Source of the DNA: JASGTU01 sp963821815
GTDB lineage: Bacteria > Chloroflexota > Anaerolineae > Caldilineales > Caldilineaceae
Length of the DNA stretch: 64,000 nucleotides
Direction of reading: 5' to 3'
Assembly (NCBI GenBank): GCA_963821815.1
Contig: CAWGFG010000006.1
Location: 2,790,001-2,854,000 of the forward strand
The notes beneath the pieces were generated by a model, which made no database searches, had not been told where the DNA came from, and was given only the letters and a program-made list of their open reading frames with translations. Below, piece by piece: positions 55,672 to 64,000 of this stretch (the first letter of the stretch is position 1; the number at the start of each line of letters is the position of its first letter). The translations under genes were made by a program, and so were the position numbers.

Positions 55672-55703
55672 ACCTTGTCACGATGTCAGCTTGTCACCTT
55701 GTC
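55672..55703. repeat. Four octad tandem repeats
   Basis: Four 8-base units, ACCTTGTC, ACGATGTC, AGCTTGTC and ACCTTGTC, run head to tail and overlap the last codons of the following minus-strand gene. The first and last units are identical. Confidence 0.6.
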
Positions 55704-56967
55704 ATATGCAGCCTCTTCGCGGCTACGACATCTACACCTTTCTCCGTCAGCGCACGCGCTGTCGCATTCGTTGCATCCCACTTGTCGACAAAATTCTGAT
55801 AGACGGCGTCCCATTCGCCGGCGTCGATTATGTCTTGCTTGTCGCGGAAGTAGTCCAGTACGTCGGACGGTCGCTGGCGGCTCTGCTCGACAATGGGGTC
55901 GGCGCCTTCGTGTTTTGCGGAGAGATTGCGCACGTGTCCCGCCATCTCCAGCAACTCGTCGCGGCGTAGGAACGGCTGACGCACGATATGGTCCCACGTT
56001 TCCGTCACGTGATATTCGAAGCGAACGTGCTCTTCAAGGCCCAGTTCTCGCCGAATCTGCGCTGACGTTTCGATGGTGGCATTATCCACCGAGTTGCTCC
56101 AGTTGAAGCCGATAAGCGGCGAACTGCCGTCGTCGCGGGCGAATAGCTTTGCGCCCAGCAGTGTCCACAGTGCGGCGAACGGGTTGTCGTTGCCCATGAA
56201 TACTGAAATCTTGAACTGGATATCCACGCCCAGCCTATGCAGCAGGTAACCCACCAGCACGGTGCCCGGGTTGACGTTCAGCACCTGGCGCACGCCGTAG
56301 TTGGTATAGTAGTAGAGGAACTCATCGGCCCACTGAATGGCGTGTTCGTTGGGTTGTCCCACGCCGCCGAAGTAGCCGGTGATCGTGTCCGGGCCGCCCA
56401 GGTGAATATTGGAGCCGTCTGTTCCTTTGGTATCGAGCGTCTCCACCACACTGGCGCCGATGATGTCCATGGCTGCGGTGAAGGCCGGCAAGTCTCCATC
56501 CTCTTCCTGCTCCTTCATCTTGCGCACACGGATGAATCGACCTGGCGTTAAGTCGCCGCGTTCGATGGTGCGTTTGAGCATGGGCGCCAGCCATGGAAAG
56601 TACTGGGCCGCACTGACCTCCAGCGTGATCAGCATATTCTGGGTCGAACGCCAAGGAGCCAGACTCGTGCACCCGCCACGTTGCGGCGATAGTCCTCCAT
56701 GCTGATGAACGCGCCGTTATCGCGCTGCTCGATGATCCAGTCAAGGTCGTCCAGGTGCTCAGGTTTGACGGCAGCGATTTTCTCTCGCAGCGCCGGCAAT
56801 GTACGTGCGGCTTTTGCCTTGGCGTTGATCGCCTCAGGCGTGCCGTACTTGGCTACTACGGCGAGAAGCGCGTTGACTGCCTCCGTCTCCGGGTTCAGTA
56901 GCAGCGCGTTGAGCGTCTCCACCCGATCGGCGGGGATGTGAAGTCGTTGGCGCAATTCTTCTGTCAT
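55694..56967 (-). pseudogene. Protein of unrecognised family, frameshifted
   Basis: I do not recognise this family with certainty. The first frame (56967 to about 56650) gives MTEELRQRLHIPADRVETL and WIIEQRDNGAFISMEDYRRNVAGARVW. One base is then missing, most simply a G in a GG run near 56660. The second frame continues APWRSTQNMLITLEVSAAQYFPW to the stop at 55694, including GDLTPGRFIRVRKMKEQEEDGD, GGPDTITGYFGGVGQPNEH and ISVFMGNDNPFAALWTLLGAK. Joined length is about 424 residues, soluble and without a signal peptide. It is followed by an enolase-superfamily gene on the same strand (upstream in transcription), so a catabolic role is possible. Two inverted copies of a short repeat flank it. 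Confidence 0.6.
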
Positions 56968-57136
56968 AGCGTACTCCTATCGGAGTGTTTAATGGATGAA
57001 CGGTGCAAGGATTCAAAAGGCAGATCTAGCTCCACAAATTCAATGTTCCGGCTATGCCTGTTTGACCCTGTGCATGCGTCAATAGCGTTATTTCCTACTT
57101 CGACGCATCTATTCCACATGACGTGGAGAGTTCGAT

Positions 57137-57164
57137 CTGGAACCTGGAACCTTCGACCTGAAAC
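57137..57164. repeat. Short heptad-like repeat, right copy (inverted)
   Basis: This is the inverted partner of the repeat at 55463-55487, with units of the form CTGGAAC/CTTCGAC. It lies in the 200-base gap between the unknown gene and the enolase-superfamily gene, in which I see nothing else. Confidence 0.6.
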
Positions 57165-57169
57165 CGCCC

Positions 57170-58492
57170 TTACCCGTTCCATCGCTTGTCAGGCTGCCAG
57201 AAGCCCATCTTCGGCGTATTCCACGTTACGGTAGGTTCGAATAAGCCGGGGAAGCGCAGGTTGGCCTCAATGCCGTCGTAGTTCAGGTCTACACCTAGGC
57301 CCGGCTTGTCCGGCACATCCACGTAACCGTCAACCATGTAATTTTCCGGCATGCCGGTGACCAGGTCAGGCCAGAAGGGCAGATCGAACGCATGATGCTC
57401 CAGCGCAACGAAGCTGGGGATGGCAGCAGCCGTGTGCAGGTTGGCATAGAAGGCAATGGGCGAGCCGGCAAAATGCAACGCAGTTGGGATACTGTAGCGC
57501 TCTGCATAGTCGGCGATCTTCTTGGTCTCCAACATACCGCCGGACGTGAGCAAATCCGGATGCACAATGTCGACCGCGTGCTTCTCAATCCACTCGCGGA
57601 ATCCGTCCCACAGGTATAGGTTCTCGCCGGCGGCAATGGGTACGCCAACTGCGTCTGTCACCCGTTTATGCCCGTCAATATCCCACCAATGCATGGGGTC
57701 CTCCATCCACGCCAGGCCGTACGGTTCCAGCATGTTGGCCAGGCGGATAACCTCCTTGGCGGTCATCATGCCATGTCCATAGTGGTCGGTACAGAGCGAA
57801 ATGTCCCAGCCGACTGTCTCGCGCACGGCAGCCACAACCTCTGCAGCACGGCTCAGGCCCTTGTCCGTATAGCGCTGCCCGTAGCCTGTACCCGGCGCAG
57901 TGCCGCGCGTATCCGGATCATACTCAAAGCGCGTCTCCTGACCGATGGTGCCGCCCTCGGTCTCATGGAACAGGGCAGGCAGTATGTCGAACTTTATGAA
58001 CGTGAGACCCAGCGCCACGCGGCCCTTGATGCGCTCCACGTAGCCGGCTGGCGTGGCTTCCGCCGGTGCAGGCGTGTCCGCGTAAATACGTACCTTATCG
58101 CGATACTTGCCGCCCAGGAACTGGTAGCAGGGCACGCCATACACCTTGCCGATGAGGTCCCATAACGCGATCTCGATGCCGGAAACGCCGCCGCCTTCGC
58201 GACCCCAGTTGCCGAACTTCTTGATCTTGCGGAAGATCATGTCCACATTGCACGGGTTCTGGTCCAGCAGCATGCTCTTGAACTGGAGCGCGTTCTCCAC
58301 ATGACCAGCGTCCCGCACCTCGCCGATGCCATAGACGTCTTGGTTCGTATCGATGCGCAAAATGGGATAGTCATAGTTGCTGGCGACGACAGCCAGACGC
58401 ATGTCGGTAATTCTCAAATCAGAGGGGCTGGAATAGCTGTTGATGGCGTTCTCAATATGCCCCAACTGATCTTGTTCCTGAGCGTTTGTCAC
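57170..58492 (-). CDS. Enolase-superfamily sugar-acid dehydratase-like enzyme
   Basis: A 440-residue MR/MLE-branch enzyme resembling galactonate/mannonate-type dehydratases. It starts at a GTG (58492) with an AAAGGA site. The capping domain (DMRLAVVASNYDYPILRIDTNQDVYGIGE) is followed by a barrel with FIKFDILPALF. The metal ligands are visible as Asp in SLCTDHYGHG, Glu in WMEDPMHWWD and Glu in IAAGENLYL. His occurs in LHFAGSPIAFY near the C-terminus. The longer loop at 175-215 (ETEGGTIGQETRFEYDPDTRG) is unusual and may cap the substrate. It is the second enolase-superfamily member in the window. The gene has the frameshifted unknown gene downstream and a divergent SH3 protein upstream. Confidence 0.9.
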   Translation of the reverse strand: MTNAQEQDQLGHIENAINSYSSPSDLRITDMRLAVVASNYDYPILRIDTNQDVYGIGEVRDAGHVENALQFKSMLLDQNPCNVDMIFRKIKKFGNWGREGGGVSGIEIALWDLIGKVYGVPCYQFLGGKYRDKVRIYADTPAPAEATPAGYVERIKGRVALGLTFIKFDILPALFHETEGGTIGQETRFEYDPDTRGTAPGTGYGQRYTDKGLSRAAEVVAAVRETVGWDISLCTDHYGHGMMTAKEVIRLANMLEPYGLAWMEDPMHWWDIDGHKRVTDAVGVPIAAGENLYLWDGFREWIEKHAVDIVHPDLLTSGGMLETKKIADYAERYSIPTALHFAGSPIAFYANLHTAAAIPSFVALEHHAFDLPFWPDLVTGMPENYMVDGYVDVPDKPGLGVDLNYDGIEANLRFPGLFEPTVTWNTPKMGFWQPDKRWNG

Positions 58493-58843
58493 AATTAATT
58501 CCTTTCAATCGGCAGCCATCGGCACGGCAATAAGTACGAATCCGCATACTCTTAGCAGAGCATGAACGTCCGGTCGTGCTTTATATCGTGGGGGTCTGAT
58601 GTGGTCCGTTGGATTGGTTATGGGTTGATTATTGTATGCGCTATTATCGCATAGCCTGTACACTGCATGAAACCTGTGCGTAATCATAAGTTATCACGTT
58701 CGGCGCCAGCCACGCTAGTGTGATACCTATGTGCAGGATAGGGTGTGGAGCGACTGCCATATGTAACAATATATTGTGATGCTATCGCGTCCGCGGTATA
58801 CTCCACATAATGCCCGCAACCCGACGCCAGGAGACGATTTGCC
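58493..58843. other. Divergent intergenic region
   Basis: These 351 bases separate the dehydratase-like gene and the SH3-domain protein gene. Ribosome sites AAAGGA (minus) and AGGAGA (plus) lie at the ends. I see no other supported element. Confidence 0.5.
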
Positions 58844-60319
58844 GTGAATTCCATCCGTATCGCGATCGCAGTGGCAGTGGCTGTGATGCTCATGACTGTC
58901 GTATTGTTTAGTGCCGGTGGGCGCGACGTTCTGGCACAGGTGACGCAGGAAGGTATCGGTTTCGAGGTCGCTGTCGAATTGGCAGAGAGCAGAACAATAA
59001 CTATTCCTGTGCGATTCGACGCCGCTACGTATTACGGATTGATGAGTTACCCGACCACCAGTGCAGCCATGCAGGCGCTGTCGCAGTTGCAGAATCAGAC
59101 GCTGCAATCGCTGGGTGCCTCGACCACGTCGAGCCTTACCATTTCAAGCACGGCATCGACTGACTTATCCGAACCGCAATCCGGTAACGAGTTGCTCATA
59201 CAAACGCCGCTCCATTTTAGTAGCGTGCCGTTCGCTGACGCCAAAATTGTTGTGAATCCGTTAGCTATTAACGGCGAGGCAGGGCAACCCACGTCGCTCG
59301 TACCGGCAAACGAACCGAGCGTGACCAATGCCAATGCGTATCAGCGTCTCAACCCCAGCATCGACGCAGCGATTTTGGGTCAACTTCCGGCGCAAACCGA
59401 GGTCATCGTCGACGGACGCAACGCCGACGGTCAATGGCTGCACTTGGCGGACGGCAGCTGGGTGGCGCGCTTTCTGCTGGACAATGTACCTGCCTCGTTG
59501 CCGATTATCGTGGACGGAACCAACCGTGGCGTGGCGTCAGCCACCGGCACGATCACGGGTGACAGTGTCATCCTACGCGACGGGCCCAGCCAAGCTAATG
59601 ACATGGTCGGCATGTACGATGTGGGCGTACCCGTTGCAGTGCTCAGCCGCGCCAGCACCGGCGACTGGATGGAAGTGGCTATGCCGGATGGCTCGGTGGG
59701 CTGGATGTCATCCGAGTTTCTAGAATTGCAAGGTGACGTGGAATCTCTGCCCGAGGTGATCACGGTCGGCGACAGAGACATCTACGGCGCCGTTGTGGAC
59801 AGCGCAGGCTTAGGCGTGGACTCCGTCGATCTGCATGCCGAGCCCAGTGACGGTTCTTCCGACCAGCAGTTGTTCGCTACCTCCGCCGGCGACGGCAGCT
59901 TCCTCATAACTGTACCGGACAATGACATAGATGCATGGTCTGTCTCGGTCGATGACATCGACTGCGCAAGCCGGCTGATGAACGACCGCTGCCAGTTGTT
60001 CGGTTACTACCTGGCGACGCCGCGTATTGACATCGAACTGCCGCTGGACGAGCCAGTGGAGTTAGTCTATGCAGACGCGACGAGCTTCATTGCCGGTACG
60101 GTGGTAGACGGCAATGGCGCACCACAAGGCGCGGGCATCACCGTTAGCGCGGTTCGCGAGGATGGCGCCGTGACCTCCGGTGTGACCGCTTCCTCCGGCA
60201 AGTTCGTGCTGCCTGCGGACGCGGGCTCGTGGGAGCTCTCTACCGCGCGAGGGCCGTCTGTGACCGTGCAGGTGGAAGCTGGCAGCGCGCCCGATCCTAT
60301 CGAAGTGCCTATCGGGTAG
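58844..60319 (+). CDS. Secreted protein with two SH3b domains and beta-sandwich repeats
   Basis: A 491-residue exported protein starting at a GTG preceded by AGGAGA. Residues 1-32 form a signal peptide (MNSIRIAIAVAVAVMLMTVVLF, cleavage near VLAQ). Two bacterial SH3 domains follow: INPSIDAAILGQLP-like text at about 165-215 (QTEVIVDGRNADGQWLHLADGSWVARF) and SVILRDGPSQANDMVGMYDVGV to DGSVGWMSSEFLEL at about 240-300. SH3b domains bind peptidoglycan or peptide stems. The C-terminus contains two carboxypeptidase-regulatory-like beta sandwiches (DIYGAVVDSAGLGVDSVDL and FIAGTVVDGNGAPQGAGITV). No enzymatic domain is present. It probably acts at the cell surface as an adhesin or wall-binding scaffold. 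Confidence 0.82.
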   Translation: MNSIRIAIAVAVAVMLMTVVLFSAGGRDVLAQVTQEGIGFEVAVELAESRTITIPVRFDAATYYGLMSYPTTSAAMQALSQLQNQTLQSLGASTTSSLTISSTASTDLSEPQSGNELLIQTPLHFSSVPFADAKIVVNPLAINGEAGQPTSLVPANEPSVTNANAYQRLNPSIDAAILGQLPAQTEVIVDGRNADGQWLHLADGSWVARFLLDNVPASLPIIVDGTNRGVASATGTITGDSVILRDGPSQANDMVGMYDVGVPVAVLSRASTGDWMEVAMPDGSVGWMSSEFLELQGDVESLPEVITVGDRDIYGAVVDSAGLGVDSVDLHAEPSDGSSDQQLFATSAGDGSFLITVPDNDIDAWSVSVDDIDCASRLMNDRCQLFGYYLATPRIDIELPLDEPVELVYADATSFIAGTVVDGNGAPQGAGITVSAVREDGAVTSGVTASSGKFVLPADAGSWELSTARGPSVTVQVEAGSAPDPIEVPIG

Positions 60320-60372
60320 ACTCCCGCAATAAATAATGCACATAAAATAGGCTATGCGCATTACCATATGTC

Positions 60373-60400
60373 ATACGACAAAGAGGATGTCGTATACTTT
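60373..60400 (+). terminator. Probable terminator of SH3-domain gene
   Basis: ATACGACA at 60373-60380 pairs with TGTCGTAT at 60388-60395 across a 7-base loop, followed by ACTTTT. It lies between two convergent genes, 54 bases after the SH3 gene stop. Confidence 0.6.
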
Positions 60401-60436
60401 TCAATTCACGGCGTCTGTATCTTTGCGCCCGAAGCT

Positions 60437-63136
60437 CTACGCCAGGCCGTGCTCCACGCGTTGAATATGCAGCAACTGTTGTTCGCGGCTTAGCATGACA
60501 AAGTAGGCTGACCAGCCACCCATCCGCACGCGCAGGTGGCGATACTTCTCCGGCTCTTCCATGGCACGCTTCAGTTCCTCCACATCCGTCACGGTAAGCG
60601 TGACCATGTTGCCGCCCATGTTGGTGAATGCGCTAAGTAGCCCCGCCAGTCGGTCGACGCCTGCATCGCCGGCTACGCTGCTAGCAGACAAGCGTAGATC
60701 CAGCGGTGCGCCTGCCGCCAGGCAGTCCACGTTCATCTTCACATAGGAATTGATAGCCGCCGTCGGTCCGGCCATATCGGTGCCGGGAACAGGTGAGAAA
60801 TTGGCTGCTATCGGCGAACCGCAATAACGACCGTCCGGCGTGGCGCCCACCTCCTTGCCGATCATGGCATACCAGGAGAAGGTGCCGATCGAGCAGGGGA
60901 AGCGGATTTCCGGGTATTCTGCCGCATAAACTGTTGCCCGATCAATGAAGAATGACATCATTTCATGGCCAATAGCATCCGCGTAATCATTATCTGTTGC
61001 GTATTTTGGTGCGCGAGCCACCAGTTTCGCACGCAGCGTCTCATAGCCTTCCCAATCAGCTTCCAACGCATTCAGCAACTCGTCCATAGTTATGGACTGC
61101 TCATCATAGACCGAGCGCTTGATGGCTGCCATGGCGTCAATCGTATTCGCCACCGCCTCACCCATGACATGCCAAATAGTGTAACGAGCGCCGCCGCGGA
61201 TGACGTCGCGCTCGTTCTCGATGCAATCATGCGTCAGCGCAGAGAGCAGCGGGTTGTAGCTGTATCGTCCGTGACCGCTGTGTTCCAGTTCGCCGCTGCG
61301 GATCCCTTCGCCGATGTAGCGGATGCCCTGCTGAATCTGAAAGTCGGTCTGCTCCTTCCACGCATCCATGAGTTGCTCAAAGCTTGTGAACTCGCGCGGG
61401 TCGCCGGTATCCGGACCCATTTCGCCGTGCATCGTGGAGACACCGCGGTTCATCGCGAGCTCCAGGAAGAGCAGAAAGTTCATGCCGCGTATCATTTCCT
61501 GGTCCGATTTGCCCTCGATCATGGTCTCCCAGCAGTTGGAGTTGGCATAGTCCCGCGCATCCTCCACGGGGATGCCGACTCGTTCGTACGCAGGGATCAG
61601 CACGTCGTCGTTGTTGATGTAGGGCATGCCGCCGCCGCTGCGCAGCACTTCGGCAATTCGGCGCACGAGTTCCGGCGGCGACTCCTTGTGCAAACGTGCG
61701 GTGACAACCGGGCTGGTGTAGGCGAATTTTTCCAGCGAGTTGAGGCACAGATAAGTCAACTCGTTGGTGCCGTCCCGCCCGTCCGGCTGGACGCCGCTTA
61801 GCAGGATGTTTTGGCCAAAGTGGTTGATGGCGTCGGCGGCATCCGTGGCAAAGCGGAAGCGTTTGCGGTGTCCCGCAGTCCATTCAATTGGGCCGCTCTC
61901 CACGATCATCTTGACGTCCTGAACCTGCGACTGCTCACTTTCGGCGGCATGCGGCGCTAGGCTAGAATCGTTCGTGTAGAAATTGTCGCGGACAATCTGC
62001 GCGCGGTCGTTGAAGCGCAGCCAAAGGCAGTCCACCAACTCTTGCGCCTCCGGCATCGTGATGGCTGCCATGTTGATCTGCCAACGCAGGCTGGGATAGA
62101 GGAACTGGTCCAGGCGCCCGCAAGAGATGTGCGTGCCGGTCGAGAAGAGTGCGTAGTGTATCATCCAGAAGCTCTGCACGGCCTCGCGGAAGGTGGACGG
62201 CGGGTACTCGGGCACTTGGCGGCAGACGCGTGCGATGCGACGCAACTCCGTGCGCTTCTCCAGTGTCGGCGCCTTGTCCGACAGCAATGTGGCCAAGCCA
62301 GCGTAGCGATGTGACAGCGAAATCACGGCGCGCACTTCGATCTTCATGGCCCGGAACAGGTTCAGTTTTTCGGTGCGTTCTGCGCAAGGCGGTCGCGACT
62401 TAATCTCGGCGATTTTGGCATCCAGGTCAACAATAATGCCCGAGAGCCCTTTTTTCATGACATCGTAGTAGAAGGGCGTCTTGTGCGACAGCTGGTCGTA
62501 GAGCGCCGAGCCTTGCATCTGCGCCTGGGTATACTCTTCATCCGTACCGTACTTCGGCAAGCTTGTGCGAACGATGACGCCATGTTGCACCGAATTGCCG
62601 ACAATCAAGTCATCCGGTTCGATGGCGATGGGCATCTCTAGCAGCAGCTTGCGCAGGGCCAACGCTCTGCGGATGACGAGGGGCATGTCGGCGACGCCCG
62701 GTTCTGTGAAAATGTCTAGCTGTTCACCCCAGACCATCTGCTGATGGGTCATGCGCTGCTGGATACGGTCGTTCAGGCGCTGAGTGCGCAGCGTTGTGCG
62801 GCGCAGTTGTGCTAAGGTTCGTACTTCATCCAGCGTGCGATGCACATCCGGCGCGGCGATACCAAACGACTGCATGCCAGGCTGGTAGACGTGTGCTCCG
62901 CCGTTGCTTTCTGCGGGAGGTCGATCAGTTGAGATATCCGAAGGTGAGACATCCACGTAGAGGCGAGCAGCCACCAGATTATTACCATTGCTGCTCGCGC
63001 CGTTGGCGCCACTGCTACGAATATCGCTATTTTCTCTCTTGTCTGCACTCTTGGCTTTGTTTTCAGTCGCGCCGTTGCTAGCTAGCGCTTCATCGGTCTG
63101 CTCGGTTTGGATTACACTAGTTTCTACTGTAGTCAT
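60437..63136 (-). CDS. Glycyl radical enzyme, PFL/diol-dehydratase-like superfamily
   Basis: An 899-residue oxygen-sensitive enzyme whose catalysis uses a glycyl radical installed by the activase encoded just upstream. The radical site is R871-M-G-G874-W, an R-x-x-G-[YFW] motif. The thiyl cysteine is C535 in NSNCWETMIEG, with E537 two residues later, matching the C-x-E pattern of dehydratase/decarboxylase members rather than the CC of pyruvate formate-lyase; the preceding Asn and following Trp are unusual. The first about 100 residues are an extra Ser/Asn/Gly-rich tail before the PFL domain. AQLRRTTLRTQRLNDRIQ begins the conserved part. Its ATG is one base after the activase stop, so the pair is co-translated. 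The substrate is unknown; no microcompartment shell gene is visible. Confidence 0.92.
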   Translation of the reverse strand: MTTVETSVIQTEQTDEALASNGATENKAKSADKRENSDIRSSGANGASSNGNNLVAARLYVDVSPSDISTDRPPAESNGGAHVYQPGMQSFGIAAPDVHRTLDEVRTLAQLRRTTLRTQRLNDRIQQRMTHQQMVWGEQLDIFTEPGVADMPLVIRRALALRKLLLEMPIAIEPDDLIVGNSVQHGVIVRTSLPKYGTDEEYTQAQMQGSALYDQLSHKTPFYYDVMKKGLSGIIVDLDAKIAEIKSRPPCAERTEKLNLFRAMKIEVRAVISLSHRYAGLATLLSDKAPTLEKRTELRRIARVCRQVPEYPPSTFREAVQSFWMIHYALFSTGTHISCGRLDQFLYPSLRWQINMAAITMPEAQELVDCLWLRFNDRAQIVRDNFYTNDSSLAPHAAESEQSQVQDVKMIVESGPIEWTAGHRKRFRFATDAADAINHFGQNILLSGVQPDGRDGTNELTYLCLNSLEKFAYTSPVVTARLHKESPPELVRRIAEVLRSGGGMPYINNDDVLIPAYERVGIPVEDARDYANSNCWETMIEGKSDQEMIRGMNFLLFLELAMNRGVSTMHGEMGPDTGDPREFTSFEQLMDAWKEQTDFQIQQGIRYIGEGIRSGELEHSGHGRYSYNPLLSALTHDCIENERDVIRGGARYTIWHVMGEAVANTIDAMAAIKRSVYDEQSITMDELLNALEADWEGYETLRAKLVARAPKYATDNDYADAIGHEMMSFFIDRATVYAAEYPEIRFPCSIGTFSWYAMIGKEVGATPDGRYCGSPIAANFSPVPGTDMAGPTAAINSYVKMNVDCLAAGAPLDLRLSASSVAGDAGVDRLAGLLSAFTNMGGNMVTLTVTDVEELKRAMEEPEKYRHLRVRMGGWSAYFVMLSREQQLLHIQRVEHGLA

Positions 63137-63137
63137 C

Positions 63138-63998
63138 CTATCCTCCGATTTGTACTTGCAGTCCGTCTTGTCTACAGATGTCTGCGAGAGCGTTCATAGT
63201 CTCTTCGTTTTGTTGCTCTAGACCGGACAGCGAGAAGTCGATGCCGATCCACTCATATTTAGCGCCTGCCGCGGGGTTGTATGGCAGCAGCACAATATTG
63301 GTTATTCCAAGATCCGCAACCAAGCGTGACGTGGCTCGGATTTGGTCCGGGCTGTCGTTGACGCCCGGTATGCAAGGCACGCGCACATGAATGCGTTTGC
63401 CGATCGCGGCTAACCTAGACAGGTTATCCAGGATGCGCCGGTTAGGCACGCCGCAATATCGCTGATGATCGTCCGAATCTGCGAACTTCACGTCGAAGAG
63501 GAATAGGTCGGTGACGGTCGCAAGTTGTTCCATGATTGACCAACTGGCATAGCCCGTCGTTTCCACAGCGGTGTGAACGCCGGCGTCCTGGCATGCCTTC
63601 AAGAAATTGTAGGAGAAACTAGGTTGTGCCGCCGGCTCGCCACCGCTCAGGGTGACGCCGCCGCCAGAGCTGTCGAAGTAGGGCTTGCTCTTCACGACTT
63701 CGTCGACCACTTCACCGACCGTCGTGTATTCGCCTGCGATGCGCAGTGCGCCGGAATAGCAAACGACTGCACATTCTCCACAGGCGGTGCATGTTTCCCG
63801 GTCCACCACACTCACCTGCTTGCCGCCATAGACGCCGACGCTAAGTGCGTCTGTGGGGCAAACTTCCGTGCAGACCATACAGCCTACACAGCGTTCCGGT
63901 TGTGTGACGAGCTCAGGTTGGTTGCGGCGTGATTCAGGGCTGTGGCACCAGATACACGAGAGCGGGCATCCTTTGAGGAAGACGGTGGTCCGGATTCC
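63138..63998 (-). CDS. Glycyl radical enzyme activase, radical SAM (N-terminus outside window)
   Basis: The activating enzyme of the downstream glycyl radical enzyme. It uses S-adenosylmethionine and a 4Fe-4S cluster to abstract hydrogen from the target glycine. The frame is open to the right edge, so the first residues are missing; the visible part opens GIRTTVFLKGCPLSCIWCHS with the radical SAM C-x3-C-x2-C (codons at 63945-63968). Two ferredoxin-like clusters follow: CVGCMVCTEVCP and CTACGECAVVCYS, as in dehydratase- and decarboxylase-type activases and unlike the single-cluster PflA. GGGVTLSGGEPAAQ and FLFDVKFADSDDHQRYCG complete the family pattern. An internal ATG at 63878 is not the true start, because the radical SAM motif lies before it. 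It is coupled to the enzyme gene by 1 base. Confidence 0.94.
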   Translation of the reverse strand, partial: GIRTTVFLKGCPLSCIWCHSPESRRNQPELVTQPERCVGCMVCTEVCPTDALSVGVYGGKQVSVVDRETCTACGECAVVCYSGALRIAGEYTTVGEVVDEVVKSKPYFDSSGGGVTLSGGEPAAQPSFSYNFLKACQDAGVHTAVETTGYASWSIMEQLATVTDLFLFDVKFADSDDHQRYCGVPNRRILDNLSRLAAIGKRIHVRVPCIPGVNDSPDQIRATSRLVADLGITNIVLLPYNPAAGAKYEWIGIDFSLSGLEQQNEETMNALADICRQDGLQVQIGG

Positions 63999-64000
63999 CG

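Overview
The window looks like a chromosomal segment of an uncultivated bacterium, most likely a Chloroflexota (Caldilineales/Anaerolineae- or SAR202-like). This rests on inference from gene content: Glu/Ala/Thr/Pro-rich lipoproteins, a sortase, an F420-type PPOX protein and an LLM-type flavin oxidoreductase, enolase-superfamily and UroD-like paralogues, an AMMECR1 protein, an NFACT/RqcH protein and large TPR proteins. No rRNA or tRNA gene was recognised. Most of the window is moderately GC-rich; the 52.4-54.7 kb stretch is visibly AT-richer and carries a restriction-modification pair.

Layout. 0-9.7 kb: the tail of one oligopeptide-type ABC transporter (two permeases, + strand), then RqcH, an M24 peptidase and a second peptide ABC transporter (binding lipoprotein, DppB-like and DppC-like permeases), followed by a low-complexity lipoprotein. 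9.7-12.3 kb: pyruvate kinase (frameshifted), a Phd/VapC toxin-antitoxin pair and a small palindromic mobile repeat. 12.3-17.7 kb: a YfhO-like/MOP-flippase fusion of 1439 residues with a polyprenol-phosphate-sugar synthase. 17.8-25.7 kb: mixed metabolic genes (Imm5-like protein, carbamoyltransferase, WbsX-like protein, PPOX protein, rhamnulokinase, DapA-like aldolase, GreA-C-like protein, phosphodiesterase). 25.8-33 kb: LysM lipoprotein, sortase, rimI-tsaB and a membrane HTH-TPR protein. 33.5-41.3 kb: cold-shock protein, LLM oxidoreductase, GNAT, DUF4160/DUF2442 pair, and an NfeD-flotillin-flotillin cluster. 41.5-52 kb: aldehyde ferredoxin oxidoreductase, Eis-like acetyltransferase, then a + strand run of an enolase-superfamily enzyme, GNAT, alpha-L-fucosidase, a small protein and two tandem UroD-family proteins. 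52-58.5 kb: TfoX-like protein, restriction-modification pair, AMMECR1 protein, a frameshifted gene of unknown family flanked by inverted short repeats, and a second enolase-superfamily enzyme. 58.8-64 kb: an SH3-domain secreted protein and a glycyl radical enzyme with its activase, the latter cut by the window edge.

How the genes fit together. Peptide uptake (two ABC systems plus the M24 peptidase) and deoxy-sugar or sugar-acid use (fucosidase, rhamnulokinase, two enolase-superfamily dehydratase-like enzymes, a DapA-like aldolase) suggest a heterotroph living on polymers. The aldehyde ferredoxin oxidoreductase and the glycyl radical enzyme/activase pair indicate anaerobic or micro-oxic capability.

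A striking property of the window is that seven genes that otherwise look functional (pyk, the LysM lipoprotein, tsaB, the LLM oxidoreductase, AOR, dam and an unknown gene) are interrupted by one-base indels, eight events in all. Indel errors in the assembly are the simplest explanation, so these genes are described as broken in this sequence rather than as true pseudogenes.
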